From Rhizobium sp. BK251 (GTDB lineage Bacteria > Pseudomonadota > Alphaproteobacteria > Rhizobiales > Rhizobiaceae), in assembly GCF_004345245.1 (NCBI RefSeq), contig NZ_SLUQ01000003.1, positions 124,001 through 188,000 of the forward strand: a stretch of 64,000 nucleotides of DNA. The letters run 5' to 3'. Under the pieces are notes generated by a model that did not search any database, was not told the DNA's origin, and saw only the letters and a program-made list of their open reading frames with translations. A program made the translations under genes and the position numbers. Positions within the stretch are counted from its first letter, which is position 1. Every line of letters starts with the position of its first letter. Positions 30,230 through 39,272 of the stretch are shown in pieces.

Positions 30230-30604
30230 ATGTATGCTCTTCTCGTCGCGATTGGCGGGGCCATCGGCTCCGTTCTCAGATACTATGTCGGCCAGTGGGC
30301 GGCGAAGCTCATGGGGCCCGCCTTTCCGTGGGGTACTCTGGCGGTGAACGTGGTTGGCTGCTTTGCGATCGGTGTGCTCGCCGAACTGATCGCCCAGCGC
30401 TTCAACAACTCGATCGAACTGCGCCTGCTTTTGATGACCGGGATACTTGGCGGCTTCACCACCTTCTCCTCGTTCTCGCTCGATGCCGCCATGCTTTTCG
30501 AGCGCGGACAGTTGTTCGCCGGCAGCATCTACATCATCGCGAGCTTCGGCGTCTCGATGGCCGGCGTCGTGGCGGGCCTTGCGCTCATGCGTGCGCTCGC
30601 CTGA
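30230..30604 (+). CDS. crcB: Fluoride ion channel CrcB/Fluc
   Basis: 124 residues, four membrane helices. Family motifs: GGAIGSVLRYY, FPWGTLAVNVVGCF, and GGFTTFSSFS with the Phe residues that line the fluoride pore. Works as a dual-topology dimer exporting fluoride. GGGGAG is 5 nt before ATG 30230; the ATG at 30227 is too close. I looked for a fluoride riboswitch in the 160 bp upstream and did not see one. The next gene, rluC, follows after 93 bp. Confidence 0.95.
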   Translation: MYALLVAIGGAIGSVLRYYVGQWAAKLMGPAFPWGTLAVNVVGCFAIGVLAELIAQRFNNSIELRLLLMTGILGGFTTFSSFSLDAAMLFERGQLFAGSIYIIASFGVSMAGVVAGLALMRALA

Positions 30605-30697
30605 TCCGAAGACGGTTTCCGTTTTCCGAAAAATACTCTAAAGCCAGCGCAAGGGCAGGCCGTTCCGGTGCCGACCCGCATATGCGAAAGAAACTTC

Positions 30698-31690
30698 ATG
30701 GCTGGCATAGAACATATCAAGGTCGCCCTGGACGAGGCCGGCATGCGTCTCGACCGCTGGTTCAAGGTGCACTTTCCGGGCCTGGGATTCGGCCAGCTCC
30801 AGAAGCTGCTCCGTTCGGGACAAGTGCGGGTCGATGGCGGCCGCGTCAAGACGGATGCGAGAGTGCAGCCCGGACAGATGGTGCGCATTCCGCCGCTCGA
30901 CGTCGACGCCAAGGGCATCAAGGCGGGGCCGATCGCCGGCAAGGAGCTGAAGCACTCCGGCGATGCCGAGCTTCTGGCGAGGATGCTGCTGCACGAGGAC
31001 GACAAGGTTTTCGTCCTGAACAAGCCCGCCGGCCTTGCAGTGCAGGGCGGTTCGGGCGTCAGCCGGCACATCGACAAGATGCTCGAGGCCTGGACGAGCC
31101 AGAAGGGCGAGAAGCCGCGGCTTGTGCACCGGCTCGACCGCGACACGTCCGGCGTACTGGTGGTGGCGCGCACCCGCGGTGCCGCCCAGAAGCTGACGGC
31201 GGCCTTCCGCGAACGCGACACGAAGAAGACCTACTGGTCACTCGTCAAGGGCGTTCCCCGCAAGCATGAGGACAAGATTTCCACCTGGCTGGTCAAGGAA
31301 CCGACCGCGGACGGTGACCGCGTGCGCATCGCCAAGCACGGCGAGGAGGGCGCAGACCACGCCGTTTCCTATTACAGGGTCGTGGAGACCGCTGCGCAGA
31401 GCCTGGCGTGGCTGGAGATGGAGCCGTACACGGGCCGCACGCACCAGCTTCGCGTCCATGCGCTCCACATCGGTCATCCGATCATCGGCGATCCGAAATA
31501 TTTCATCGACGATCCGAACTGGGATTTTCCGGGCGGCATGCAGAAGCGCCTGCACCTCCATGCCCGCCATATCGACATACCGCATCCAAACGGCGGCCGG
31601 CTACGCGTGACGGCACCGCTGCCGCCGCACATGGTCCAGAGTTGGAACCTGCTGGGCTTCGACGAAAATAGCGCGGACGAAGCGGAATGA
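30698..31690 (+). CDS. rluC: Pseudouridine synthase of the RluA/RluC family
   Basis: 330 residues. N-terminal S4 RNA-binding domain (about 16-75, RLDRWFKVHFPGLGFGQLQKL), then the catalytic domain with Asp147 in HRLDRDTSGVLVVA and the conserved YTGRTHQLRVH. It should modify 23S rRNA uridines, by homology 955/2504/2580. The start ATG 30698 is the family N-terminus; the ribosome site is weak (GAAAG). It begins a run rluC-HAD-atp12 with spacings of 55 and 9 bp. Confidence 0.92.
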   Translation: MAGIEHIKVALDEAGMRLDRWFKVHFPGLGFGQLQKLLRSGQVRVDGGRVKTDARVQPGQMVRIPPLDVDAKGIKAGPIAGKELKHSGDAELLARMLLHEDDKVFVLNKPAGLAVQGGSGVSRHIDKMLEAWTSQKGEKPRLVHRLDRDTSGVLVVARTRGAAQKLTAAFRERDTKKTYWSLVKGVPRKHEDKISTWLVKEPTADGDRVRIAKHGEEGADHAVSYYRVVETAAQSLAWLEMEPYTGRTHQLRVHALHIGHPIIGDPKYFIDDPNWDFPGGMQKRLHLHARHIDIPHPNGGRLRVTAPLPPHMVQSWNLLGFDENSADEAE

Positions 31691-31745
31691 CCCGCAGACC
31701 CGGCGATGCCGGGAGAGAGCCGCGATCGAAGGAACACGAGAAGAA

Positions 31746-32399
31746 ATGAAACTTGTCCTTTTTGACTGCGACGGGACGCTGGTCGACAGCGCGCGTCTCA
31801 TCCACGAAGTCATGTCCCGGACCTTTGTTGATTTTGGCCATGCGAGGCCGCCGATTGAGAGCACGAAGTCGATCATCGGGCTGACGCTCGACATTGCCAT
31901 CGCCCGGATGCGGGACAAGCCACATGTCGACGACGAGGCGATCGCCATGACTGCGCACTACAAATCGATCTATGCGGGCGTACGCGCCGAACCCGATATG
32001 TCGGAGCCGCTTTTCGAAGGCATCCGCTCGGTAATCGATACGCTTGCCGCCCGCGACGGGCTTCTCATCGGCGCGGTTACCGGGAAATCGAGGCGTGGTC
32101 TCACGCACATCCTTGAAACCCACGGCTTCGCCCCGCATTTTATTGTTTCGAGGACTGCGGATGATTGCCCTTCGAAGCCGCACCCGGCCATGGTGACCGA
32201 GTGCTGTGACGAGACAGGCATGAGCACCAGCGACACGATCGTCATCGGCGATGCGATCTACGACATGCAGATGGCGAAGGCCGCCGGTGCGACGGCGATC
32301 GGTGTTTCCTGGGGCTATGCGACGGTCGACGATTTGCTCGCTGCCGGCGCCGATGCCATCGCGCATCATCCGAACGACCTGTTGAGCCATATTCTGTGA
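31746..32399 (+). CDS. HAD-superfamily phosphatase
   Basis: 217 residues. HAD motif I DCDGTLVDS (8-16), motif II in GAVTGKSRRG, motif III lysine in SKPHPAM and motif IV GDAIYDMQMAKAAGA. The cap domain is helical (type I). It resembles phosphoglycolate phosphatase-like enzymes commonly found beside rluC in rhizobia. Exact substrate unknown. The next gene is 9 bp away. Confidence 0.88.
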   Translation: MKLVLFDCDGTLVDSARLIHEVMSRTFVDFGHARPPIESTKSIIGLTLDIAIARMRDKPHVDDEAIAMTAHYKSIYAGVRAEPDMSEPLFEGIRSVIDTLAARDGLLIGAVTGKSRRGLTHILETHGFAPHFIVSRTADDCPSKPHPAMVTECCDETGMSTSDTIVIGDAIYDMQMAKAAGATAIGVSWGYATVDDLLAAGADAIAHHPNDLLSHIL

Positions 32400-32408
32400 G
32401 GTGATGCC

Positions 32409-33197
32409 ATGCGCGACTTGCTGAACGATATCTCCGAAGGCCTGAGCCATCCGGATCCGGCCCGCAGGGCGCAGATACAGATGCGCAAGCCCCTGCCCAA
32501 GCGCTTCTACAAGGATGTCGGGATCGCCGAGAGCGACGATGGCCTTTTCGCCATCACGCTCGACGGCAAGCAACTGAAAACGCCTGCGCGCCAGACGCTT
32601 GCGGTGCCGACCAAGGCGCTCGCACAGCTCATCGCTGCCGAATGGCAGAAGCAGGCGGACGTGATCGATCCGGGCACCATGCCGGTGACGCGGCTGGTCA
32701 ACACCGCGCTCGACGGTGTCGCCGCCGAAAGCCAGGCGGTATTCGAGGATGTCCTCCGGTTTTCCGCGACCGACCTTCTCTGCTACCGGGCCGAAAGCCC
32801 CATGGCCCTGGTGGCGCGCCAGACGGAGCGGTGGGATCCGATCCTCGACTGGGCGGCGAACGAGCTTAGCGCTCGCTTCATCCTCGCCGAAGGCGTCATG
32901 CACCAGGAGCAGCCGCGCGAGGCGATCGCCGCCTTTGGCGTGGCGCTCGGAAGGCACGATACTGCACTGGCTCTCGCAAGCTTGCACACGATGACGACGC
33001 TTACCGGCTCGGCGTTGCTTGCGCTCGCTTTCGCCGAGGGGCGCCTTCCGCTCGACGAGGCCTGGTCGCTCGCCCATCTCGACGAGGACTGGACGATCGA
33101 GCGCTGGGGCAGCGACGAGGAAGCGGAACAGAGGTGGGCGAAGCGCTTTGAGGAGTTTCAGGCCGCGGCGGATGTTTTTTCAGCCTTGAGAAGCTGA
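32409..33197 (+). CDS. ATP12-family F1-ATPase assembly chaperone
   Basis: 262 residues. KRFYKDVGIAES near residue 35, ITLDGKQLKTPARQTLAVPT and IDPGTMPVTRLVNTALDGV are typical of ATP12, the chaperone that protects the alpha subunit during F1 assembly in mitochondria and alphaproteobacteria. GAGGTG lies just before the ATG. Its place after the HAD gene suggests a common transcript. Confidence 0.92.
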   Translation: MRDLLNDISEGLSHPDPARRAQIQMRKPLPKRFYKDVGIAESDDGLFAITLDGKQLKTPARQTLAVPTKALAQLIAAEWQKQADVIDPGTMPVTRLVNTALDGVAAESQAVFEDVLRFSATDLLCYRAESPMALVARQTERWDPILDWAANELSARFILAEGVMHQEQPREAIAAFGVALGRHDTALALASLHTMTTLTGSALLALAFAEGRLPLDEAWSLAHLDEDWTIERWGSDEEAEQRWAKRFEEFQAAADVFSALRS

Positions 33198-33268
33198 TTC
33201 CTGTTGCGTTACAAACGGTTCTGGCGAAATCTGTGCCCGGCTCAGATGGGGATCGGGATTCGTTTAAC

Positions 33269-33733
33269 ATGCTTTGGCTGCCGTCGCGTATTTGGCTTGG
33301 CCTGATAGCTTGCTTGGCGTTGGGGGCATGTGCGAGCCTCACGGCGAAATCCGATCCGCCGCCGATGTATGATGTGCGCAGCGCCGTCGTGCTGTCCGGA
33401 CCGGGTATTCCCGCGGAACTCCTCTCGGCGACGGGCAGCCGGATCAATGCGGCGATCGCGGCCACCACGCACGAAGAAGCGCTGCCGCGCGTGGTGCTGA
33501 CGGTCCGCATTGTCGAAGTCCAGAAGGGGCTCGGCTACCAGGCCGACCGCAATTCCGCCAGGGTCAGTATCAATGCCGCGTCCGTCGATAGCGGCGAGGT
33601 AGTCGCGGTCGCTTCCTTCGATGTGACGACCTTTGCGCGCGACCCGAACCTCGCCGACCAGATCATGGCCGAGGATATCGCGGCACGCATCCGCTCCACT
33701 TTCAGCCTCAACATGCCGCGGGGCGGCGCGTAA
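33269..33733 (+). CDS. Putative lipoprotein of unknown function
   Basis: 154 residues. The signal sequence ends LALGAC, a lipobox with Cys21. The mature part contains [20 protein letters not shown] and [19 protein letters not shown], ending in [11 protein letters not shown] do not recognise the family. The GTG at 33233 is an alternative start but would put a polar extension before the signal peptide. It lies between atp12 and pccB, 71 and 85 bp away. Confidence 0.75.
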   Translation: MLWLPSRIWLGLIACLALGACASLTAKSDPPPMYDVRSAVVLSGPGIPAELLSATGSRINAAIAATTHEEALPRVVLTVRIVEVQKGLGYQADRNSARVSINAASVDSGEVVAVASFDVTTFARDPNLADQIMAEDIAARIRSTFSLNMPRGGA

Positions 33734-33818
33734 GTCCTTCTTCGACCAATGGTCTATCGACCCTCTCTTCAAAGGCGCTGCCACGCGTGGTAAGCGAAAT
33801 GAAACGAGAGGAACGTCC

Positions 33819-35351
33819 ATGAAGGAAATACTTCACGAACTGGAGCGCCGGCGCGAAATCGCGAGGCTCGGCGGCGGCCAGGAGCGGATCGACGCCCAGC
33901 ACAAGCGCGGCAAGCTGACGGCGCGCGAGCGCATCGAACTGTTGCTCGACGAGGGATCGTTCGAAGAGTTCGACATGTTCGTCGAGCATAGAAGTTCCGA
34001 CTTCGGCATGGACAAGAGCCGTATCGCCGGCGACGGCGTCGTGACCGGCTGGGGCACGGTCAACGGCCGCACCGTCTTCCTCTTCGCCAAGGATTTCACC
34101 GTCTTCGGCGGCTCGCTTTCCGAAGCACATGCCGAGAAGATCATGAAGGTGCAGGACATGGCGCTCAAGAACCGCGCGCCTATCATCGGCATCTACGACG
34201 CCGGCGGAGCGCGCATCCAGGAGGGTGTGGCGGCACTCGGCGGCTATGCCGAAGTCTTCCAGCGCAACGTGCTTTCCTCCGGCGTCATCCCGCAGATATC
34301 GGTCATCATGGGCCCATGCGCCGGCGGCGACGTCTATTCGCCGGCCATGACGGATTTCATTTTCATGGTGCGCGACACCTCCTACATGTTCGTGACCGGC
34401 CCGGACGTCGTCAAGACTGTGACCAACGAGACGGTGACGGCGGAGGAGCTCGGCGGCGCGTCGGTGCATACGACGCGTTCCTCGATCGCCGACGGCGCAT
34501 ATGACAACGATGTCGACACGCTGCTGCAGGTGCGCCGGCTTGTGGATTTCCTGCCGCTCTCCAACACCTCGCCGCTGCCGGAGATCGAATGTCACCAATC
34601 GGTGACTGAGATGGACATGTCGCTGGACACGCTGGTGCCGGCCAATGCCAACAAGCCCTACGACATCAAGGAACTGATCCTGAAGACCGCCGACGAGGGC
34701 GACTTTTTCGAGATCCAGGCGAGCTTTGCGAAGAACATCGTCTGCGGTTTCGGCCGCATCGAAGGCTCGACGGTCGGCTTCGTCGCCAACCAGCCCATGG
34801 TGCTTGCGGGTGTGCTCGACAGCGATGCCTCCCGCAAGGCGGCGCGGTTCGTGCGCTTCTGCGACTGCTTCAACATTCCCATCGTCACCTTCGTCGACGT
34901 GCCGGGCTTCCTGCCGGGTACGGCGCAGGAATATGGCGGGCTCATCAAGCACGGGGCGAAGCTGCTCTTCGCCTATGCCGAGGCGACGGTGCCGAAGCTC
35001 ACCGTCATCACCCGCAAGGCCTTCGGCGGCGCCTATGACGTCATGGCCTCCAAGCACCTGCGCGGCGACCTGAACTATGCCTGGCCGACGGCACAGATCG
35101 CGGTCATGGGGGCGAAGGGCGCGGTCGAGATCATCTTCCGCAAGGACATAGCCGACCCCGAGAAGATTGCTGCGCATACGAAGATGTATGAGGACAGGTT
35201 CCTCTCGCCGTTCGTTGCGGCCGAGCGCGGCTATATCGACGAGGTCATCATGCCGCATTCGACGCGGCGGCGCCTTGCTCGCGGATTGAAGATGCTGCGC
35301 AACAAGGATCTCGCCAATCCCTGGAAGAAGCATGACAATATTCCACTCTGA
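33819..35351 (+). CDS. pccB: Propionyl-CoA carboxylase beta subunit (carboxyltransferase)
   Basis: 510 residues. Acyl-CoA carboxyltransferase with [19 protein letters not shown] (N-domain oxyanion) and the C-domain [14 protein letters not shown]. It carries CO2 from biotin to propionyl-CoA, giving methylmalonyl-CoA. Begins [20 protein letters not shown], a usual PccB start; GAGAGGAA precedes. The alpha subunit gene is 5 kb away on the other strand. Confidence 0.95.
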   Translation: MKEILHELERRREIARLGGGQERIDAQHKRGKLTARERIELLLDEGSFEEFDMFVEHRSSDFGMDKSRIAGDGVVTGWGTVNGRTVFLFAKDFTVFGGSLSEAHAEKIMKVQDMALKNRAPIIGIYDAGGARIQEGVAALGGYAEVFQRNVLSSGVIPQISVIMGPCAGGDVYSPAMTDFIFMVRDTSYMFVTGPDVVKTVTNETVTAEELGGASVHTTRSSIADGAYDNDVDTLLQVRRLVDFLPLSNTSPLPEIECHQSVTEMDMSLDTLVPANANKPYDIKELILKTADEGDFFEIQASFAKNIVCGFGRIEGSTVGFVANQPMVLAGVLDSDASRKAARFVRFCDCFNIPIVTFVDVPGFLPGTAQEYGGLIKHGAKLLFAYAEATVPKLTVITRKAFGGAYDVMASKHLRGDLNYAWPTAQIAVMGAKGAVEIIFRKDIADPEKIAAHTKMYEDRFLSPFVAAERGYIDEVIMPHSTRRRLARGLKMLRNKDLANPWKKHDNIPL

Positions 35352-35475
35352 CGAATAGGAGCGGTGTCTCGCGTGTTCCCTATCGTGTCACGCAGGTAAA
35401 CGGCTGCAAGGACATTGCCCCGATTCCCAATGGCGGGGATGATCCTCCGTGGCCCCGCAACGGACGGAGTAGCAG

Positions 35476-35868
35476 ATGTCGGCTGTCGAACGCCTCAAGG
35501 AATACGAACCCTATGCGCTGGCGATCCTCAGGATCGTCACGGCGCTTCTTTTCATAGAGCACGGAACGCAGAAGCTCTTCGGCTTTCCACCGGCGAATTT
35601 CGGGGAGGGCGGCATGCCGACGCTCTTCATCGTCGCCGGCGTCATCGAGCTTGTCGGCGGCATGCTTGTTCTCGTCGGCTTCCTCACGCGTCCGGCGGCC
35701 TTCATCATGAGCGGCGAGATGGCTTTCGCCTATTTCATGGAACACGTGCCGATCAGCTTCTTCCCGGCCAATAACGAGGGGGATGGTGCCGTCCTCTTCT
35801 GCTTCATCTTCCTCTATCTGGTCTTTGCCGGTGCCGGCGCATGGGCGATCGACAACCGCTCCAGTTGA
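35476..35868 (+). CDS. DoxX family membrane protein
   Basis: 130 residues, four hydrophobic helices. LAILRIVTALLFIEHGTQKLFGFP is the typical DoxX start, followed by VIELVGGMLVLVGFLTRPAAF and MAFAYFMEHVP. GGAG lies 7 nt before ATG. DoxX-like proteins are linked to redox balance and thiosulfate oxidation, but their mechanism is poorly known. It converges with sugE. Confidence 0.9.
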   Translation: MSAVERLKEYEPYALAILRIVTALLFIEHGTQKLFGFPPANFGEGGMPTLFIVAGVIELVGGMLVLVGFLTRPAAFIMSGEMAFAYFMEHVPISFFPANNEGDGAVLFCFIFLYLVFAGAGAWAIDNRSS

Positions 35869-35919
35869 GTGGACAGTAGGGCGGCCGCCGGAGAGGCAGC
35901 CGTCCTTGGCCCGATCTTG

Positions 35920-36234
35920 TCAGGCCACGAGCTTGAGGCCGGCAATGCCGGCAACGATGAGCCCGATGAAGAAGATACGCAGGACCGTGACCGGATCGCC
36001 GAGCAGCCACATGGCGAGGATCGCCGTGCCGACAGTGCCGATGCCCGTCCAGACCGCGTAGGCCGTGCCGATGGGCAGGCTCTTCACTGCGAGACCGAGA
36101 AGGATGACGCTGACGACCATCGAAGCTGCCGTAAGAGCGGTCGGGAGCGGGCGCGTGAAGCCGTCGGTATATTTGAGGCCGATCGCCCAGCCAATTTCGA
36201 AAAGGCCAGCCAAAAACAACAGGAACCAAGCCAT
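35920..36234 (-). CDS. sugE: SugE/Gdx-type SMR guanidinium exporter
   Basis: 104 residues, four helices. The key Glu of the SMR family is in LAGLFEIGWAIGLKY (Glu13), and the Gdx subtype signature is GLKYTDGFTRPLPT. Gdx proteins export guanidinium in exchange for protons. GGAG stands 6 nt before ATG 36234. A guanidine-II riboswitch lies directly upstream, which supports guanidinium as the physiological substrate rather than quaternary ammonium drugs. Confidence 0.93.
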   Translation of the reverse strand: MAWFLLFLAGLFEIGWAIGLKYTDGFTRPLPTALTAASMVVSVILLGLAVKSLPIGTAYAVWTGIGTVGTAILAMWLLGDPVTVLRIFFIGLIVAGIAGLKLVA

Positions 36235-36254
36235 TATGCTCTCCACATGAAGGA

Positions 36255-36312
36255 GCGAGGCCGTCCCCGCAATATCCGCGATCGCCCGCAGGGCGCGCCG
36301 CAGTCGTCTGCG
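36255..36312 (-). promoter_or_regulatory. Guanidine-II (mini-ykkC) riboswitch upstream of sugE
   Basis: On the minus strand, hairpin P1 is CGCAG-ACGA-CTGCG (36299-36312) and hairpin P2 is GCGGGG-ACGG-CCTCGC (36255-36270), joined by 28 nt. Two short hairpins with ACGR loops shortly before a SMR exporter start are the definition of this riboswitch class. P2 ends 20 nt before the start codon, next to the ribosome site. Confidence 0.87.
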
Positions 36313-36320
36313 ATGAGGCG

Positions 36321-36350
36321 TATATGCGCGATGGGGCGGCCGACTTCAAG
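36321..36350 (-). promoter_or_regulatory. Promoter of the sugE transcript
   Basis: On the minus strand CTTGAA (36345-36350), 18 bp, CATATA (36321-36326). The expected start point near 36314 falls just before riboswitch hairpin P1. Confidence 0.65.
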
Positions 36351-36439
36351 ATGGGAAATGGCATGGCAGCCATGCCACCCGTCAGCGCTCCATCGTTTCC
36401 AACGGGCTCTCAAGGGATCGTCAACAAAGGAGTCCCGTC

Positions 36440-37237
36440 TCACGGCGCCAGTGTCAACGCCTTGAGCTCCTTGCGGGCTGTACCGAAGGTACCAAGCTGA
36501 TAGACCGAAGCTCCATTCGGTGAGAACGTGAACGACGGGAATGGTTCGGCCAGCAGCTTGTTCAGATAGGTTTCCGTTGCGACGCCGATCGTCACGTGCG
36601 GATTGAAGTGCTTGCCCGCCGCGTCGGTAACGAAGTTGGCGACGTACTTGATGAGGGACTTTTGAATGTCGCGGCCATCCTCCTCGCTGAAGAACGCAGT
36701 CGGGGTTCCCGTCTTGACGGTATAGGGTTTGACGGCAGCAATCAGCTCATCCTGCAGGCGGTGCAGGTCCTTGGTCGGTTCGACCACAATTCCCGCAAGG
36801 CCCACCGGCGGAGAAGGGATGTAGTAATACTTGAAGGCTTTCAGCTTCCATGTTGTGGGCTTTTCCTTGGTCATAACCGCGTTCGCCGCAGCGTATACCT
36901 TGTCGAGATCCTCCGTGCGCACGAACTGCTGCAGCATGGAAATGTGCGGGTGGTGCGTTTCATCCAGGGCAAAGCCCTTCGGAAACGACTTGCGCAGAAG
37001 CGCGTTGCATTCCATCGCGTGCTGAACCATCGTGGCGTCCGGTTCAAGCGCGATGTCGATCGCCGTCACCTGATCTTGCGCGACGGCGCCCTCGGCAAAG
37101 CCGAGCGCCAGCCCGAGGGCGACGGTCGTGAAGACCAAGGCGCTCAGATGTCGTAGGTGAGCCAAAGAAGCGGATACACTTGTGACAGCGGCGGCAAAAC
37201 CCGCCATCAACCCCAGACCTTGCCCTCGACTAGTCAT
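36440..37237 (-). CDS. Exported 2H phosphoesterase (2'-5' RNA ligase-like)
   Basis: 265 residues. Two H-x-S/T motifs, HIS (98-100) in HHPHISM and HVT (214-216) in HFNPHVTIGV, are 116 residues apart and mark the 2H phosphoesterase fold. A hydrophobic segment (about 31-52) ends AVAQ, a likely signal-peptidase site, so the enzyme should act in the periplasm, unlike most family members. The n-region is long; a later ATG at residue 11 is possible. GGAG is 6 nt before ATG 37237. Substrate unknown. The 37238-37487 spacer holds no gene that I can see. Confidence 0.8.
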   Translation of the reverse strand: MTSRGQGLGLMAGFAAAVTSVSASLAHLRHLSALVFTTVALGLALGFAEGAVAQDQVTAIDIALEPDATMVQHAMECNALLRKSFPKGFALDETHHPHISMLQQFVRTEDLDKVYAAANAVMTKEKPTTWKLKAFKYYYIPSPPVGLAGIVVEPTKDLHRLQDELIAAVKPYTVKTGTPTAFFSEEDGRDIQKSLIKYVANFVTDAAGKHFNPHVTIGVATETYLNKLLAEPFPSFTFSPNGASVYQLGTFGTARKELKALTLAP

Positions 37238-37487
37238 GACCATCTCCTTGTCGTTCTTACGTTGGCAATGCCATCTTCACCGGCCAAACTGGACGGCCGT
37301 GAATGAGAACAGGAAATTTCATGCCGCAATGGCGGCTTCATCGTCCGACGCGTCAACCACCCGTAGTCTTGAGACGAATTCTCGAAGCCGAAACAGAATG
37401 TCTGCTTCAGAAGATCGTTCTTCCTTTCCTATCAGACGATACCCGTAATTATTGTATATCTATCGCTTGGGGCGGTCCATCAACGAT

Positions 37488-38321
37488 TCAACCGAGCCTT
37501 TCGGCGTGCCAGCGCAGGTGGTCGTCCATGAAGGTCGAAATGAAGTAATAGGAGTGGTCGTAGCGCTCGTGCATGCGCAGCGTGAGGCCGATGCCGGTAT
37601 CCTTGACCGCCTCTTCGAAGAGCCAGGGGCGCAGGCCGTTTTCGAGGAAACCGTCCGCCTTGCCCTGGTCGATCAGGAATTCGGGAAAGCGTGCGCCGTC
37701 CCTTACGAGCGCGCAGGCATCGTAGGCTCGCCATGCGGACTGATCGGGGCCGAGATATTTTTCGAAGGCCGGTGCGGACCAGTCGGCCGTCGAGGGCTCG
37801 ACGATCGGGGCGAAGGCGGAGCAGCTCTTGAAGCTTTCAGGGTTCTTCAGTGCGATGGTCATAGCGCCATGGCCGCCCATGGAATGGCCAAAGATACCCT
37901 GGCGGCTCATGTCGGCGCGAAACTGCGCGGCGACGAGCGCGGGAAGCTCTTCGGTGACGTAGGTGTACATCTGGTAGTTTTCGGACCAGGGGGTCTCGGT
38001 CGCATCGAGATAGAAGCCGGCGCCCTTGCCCATCTGCCAGTTGGTGAGCTCGTCGGGCACGTCGTTGCCGCGCGGGCTGGTATCCGGGCAGACGATGATC
38101 AGGCCTAGCTCGGCGGCCATGCGGCGGTACTCGCCCTTTTCCATGACATTGGCATGTGTGCAGGTCAGCCCCGAGAGATACCAGAGCACCGGGCAGGGCT
38201 CCTTGATCGCCCGTGGCGGTACGTAGACCGCAAAGGTCATCTCGCACCTGCAGGCCTCGGATTCGTGGCTGAATACGCCCTGCATGCCGCCGAAGGCGGT
38301 TGCCTGCGAAATGATCTTCAT
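37488..38321 (-). CDS. fghA: S-formylglutathione hydrolase
   Basis: 277 residues, esterase D family. Nucleophile Ser147 in GHSMGGHGA; YLSGLTCTHANVMEKG near residue 48 is the family signature. It hydrolyses S-formylglutathione made by FrmA/AdhC to formate and glutathione. Start ATG 38321 lies 1 bp past the stop of the DUF188 gene, whose end supplies the GGGGA ribosome site. Last gene of the formaldehyde operon. Confidence 0.95.
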   Translation of the reverse strand: MKIISQATAFGGMQGVFSHESEACRCEMTFAVYVPPRAIKEPCPVLWYLSGLTCTHANVMEKGEYRRMAAELGLIIVCPDTSPRGNDVPDELTNWQMGKGAGFYLDATETPWSENYQMYTYVTEELPALVAAQFRADMSRQGIFGHSMGGHGAMTIALKNPESFKSCSAFAPIVEPSTADWSAPAFEKYLGPDQSAWRAYDACALVRDGARFPEFLIDQGKADGFLENGLRPWLFEEAVKDTGIGLTLRMHERYDHSYYFISTFMDDHLRWHAERLG

Positions 38322-38322
38322 G

Positions 38323-38784
38323 TCAGTCCCCACTTGTCTGTGATGTGTTTTTTGCCCTGCGGCAGAGGCGGTCGAAGCTTTCGAGAAAGCGCGAGCGATC
38401 CTTCGGGCCGAAGGCCGCGTTGTAGCCCTTGCTTTCGCCCGTCTCCCTCAGATGGGCGCCAAGATCGCGCATCGCGCTCGCCATGCCGATATTGGTCTCG
38501 TCGAAGACGCGGCCCGAGGGCCCGCAGACCAGCGCGCCTGTCGCGACGCAGCGTACGGCGAGCGGCACGTCCGCGGTCACGACGACGTCGCCCTCCGAAG
38601 CATGTTCCGCAATCCAGTTGTCGGCGGCATCAAAGGAGGCCGAGACTATGACGTTGTGCACCATCGGATCGCGCGAGGGCCGGAGGCCGGAATTGGCGAC
38701 GAAGGTCACCTCCATGCCGAGGCGCTCGGCGACCTTCAGGATTTCCGGCTTCACGGGGCACGCATCTGCATCGACGTAGATCAT
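38323..38784 (-). CDS. YaiI/YqxD (DUF188) PIN-like protein
   Basis: 153 residues. MIYVDADACPVKPEI at the start, VANSGLRPSRDP and GDVVVTADVPLA are diagnostic of the YaiI/YqxD family, a PIN-like fold with conserved acidic residues that could hydrolyse RNA. Function unknown. It sits in the formaldehyde operon, 11 bp after the GNAT gene and touching fghA, so its expression is tied to them. Confidence 0.93.
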   Translation of the reverse strand: MIYVDADACPVKPEILKVAERLGMEVTFVANSGLRPSRDPMVHNVIVSASFDAADNWIAEHASEGDVVVTADVPLAVRCVATGALVCGPSGRVFDETNIGMASAMRDLGAHLRETGESKGYNAAFGPKDRSRFLESFDRLCRRAKNTSQTSGD

Positions 38785-38795
38785 GGCGCTGTTCC

Positions 38796-39272
38796 CTATG
38801 CCGGCTGCGCCGACATCTGGCGCACCATGTCGACGTGCGGAATACCGTCTTCCAGATACTCCTCGGAGGTCACTGTGAAGCCGAGCGATTCATAGAATCG
38901 CTGCAGGTGGCTCTGGGCGGAGAGCGCGATGGGGCTATCAGGGAAAAGCCGCTCGCAGGCTGCGATCGCCTCCTTCATCAGCGCATCGCCGAGGCGCTTG
39001 CCGCGATGGGCAGGCGAGACGACCACCCGGCCAATCTTTGCGGCGGCTCCCGGCTCGCGTGGCTCGAAGAGCCGCGCCGCAGCCAGGAGTTCGTCGCCGT
39101 CGACCAGCCGCAGATGCAGCGCTGCGGGGTCCTTGCCGTCGAGTTCGGGGTAGGGGCAGTTCTGCTCCACCACGAAGACGTCGACGCGCATTCTCAGCAG
39201 ATCGTAGAGTTCCCGTGCGGAGAACTCTTCCATGCCGCGCACGTCGACCCTGTAAACCTGCCCTTGCATCAA
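38796..39272 (-). CDS. GNAT family N-acetyltransferase (ElaA-like)
   Basis: 158 residues. MRVDVFVVEQNCPYPELDGKD is the ElaA-type signature; acetyl-CoA binding lies in IGRVVVSPAHRGKRLGDALM, and the end is HLQRFYESLGFTVTSEEYLEDGIPHVDM. The ATG overlaps the stop of adhC (frmA) by 4 bp, so the two are translationally coupled. Substrate unknown. Confidence 0.9.
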   Translation of the reverse strand: MMQGQVYRVDVRGMEEFSARELYDLLRMRVDVFVVEQNCPYPELDGKDPAALHLRLVDGDELLAAARLFEPREPGAAAKIGRVVVSPAHRGKRLGDALMKEAIAACERLFPDSPIALSAQSHLQRFYESLGFTVTSEEYLEDGIPHVDMVRQMSAQPA

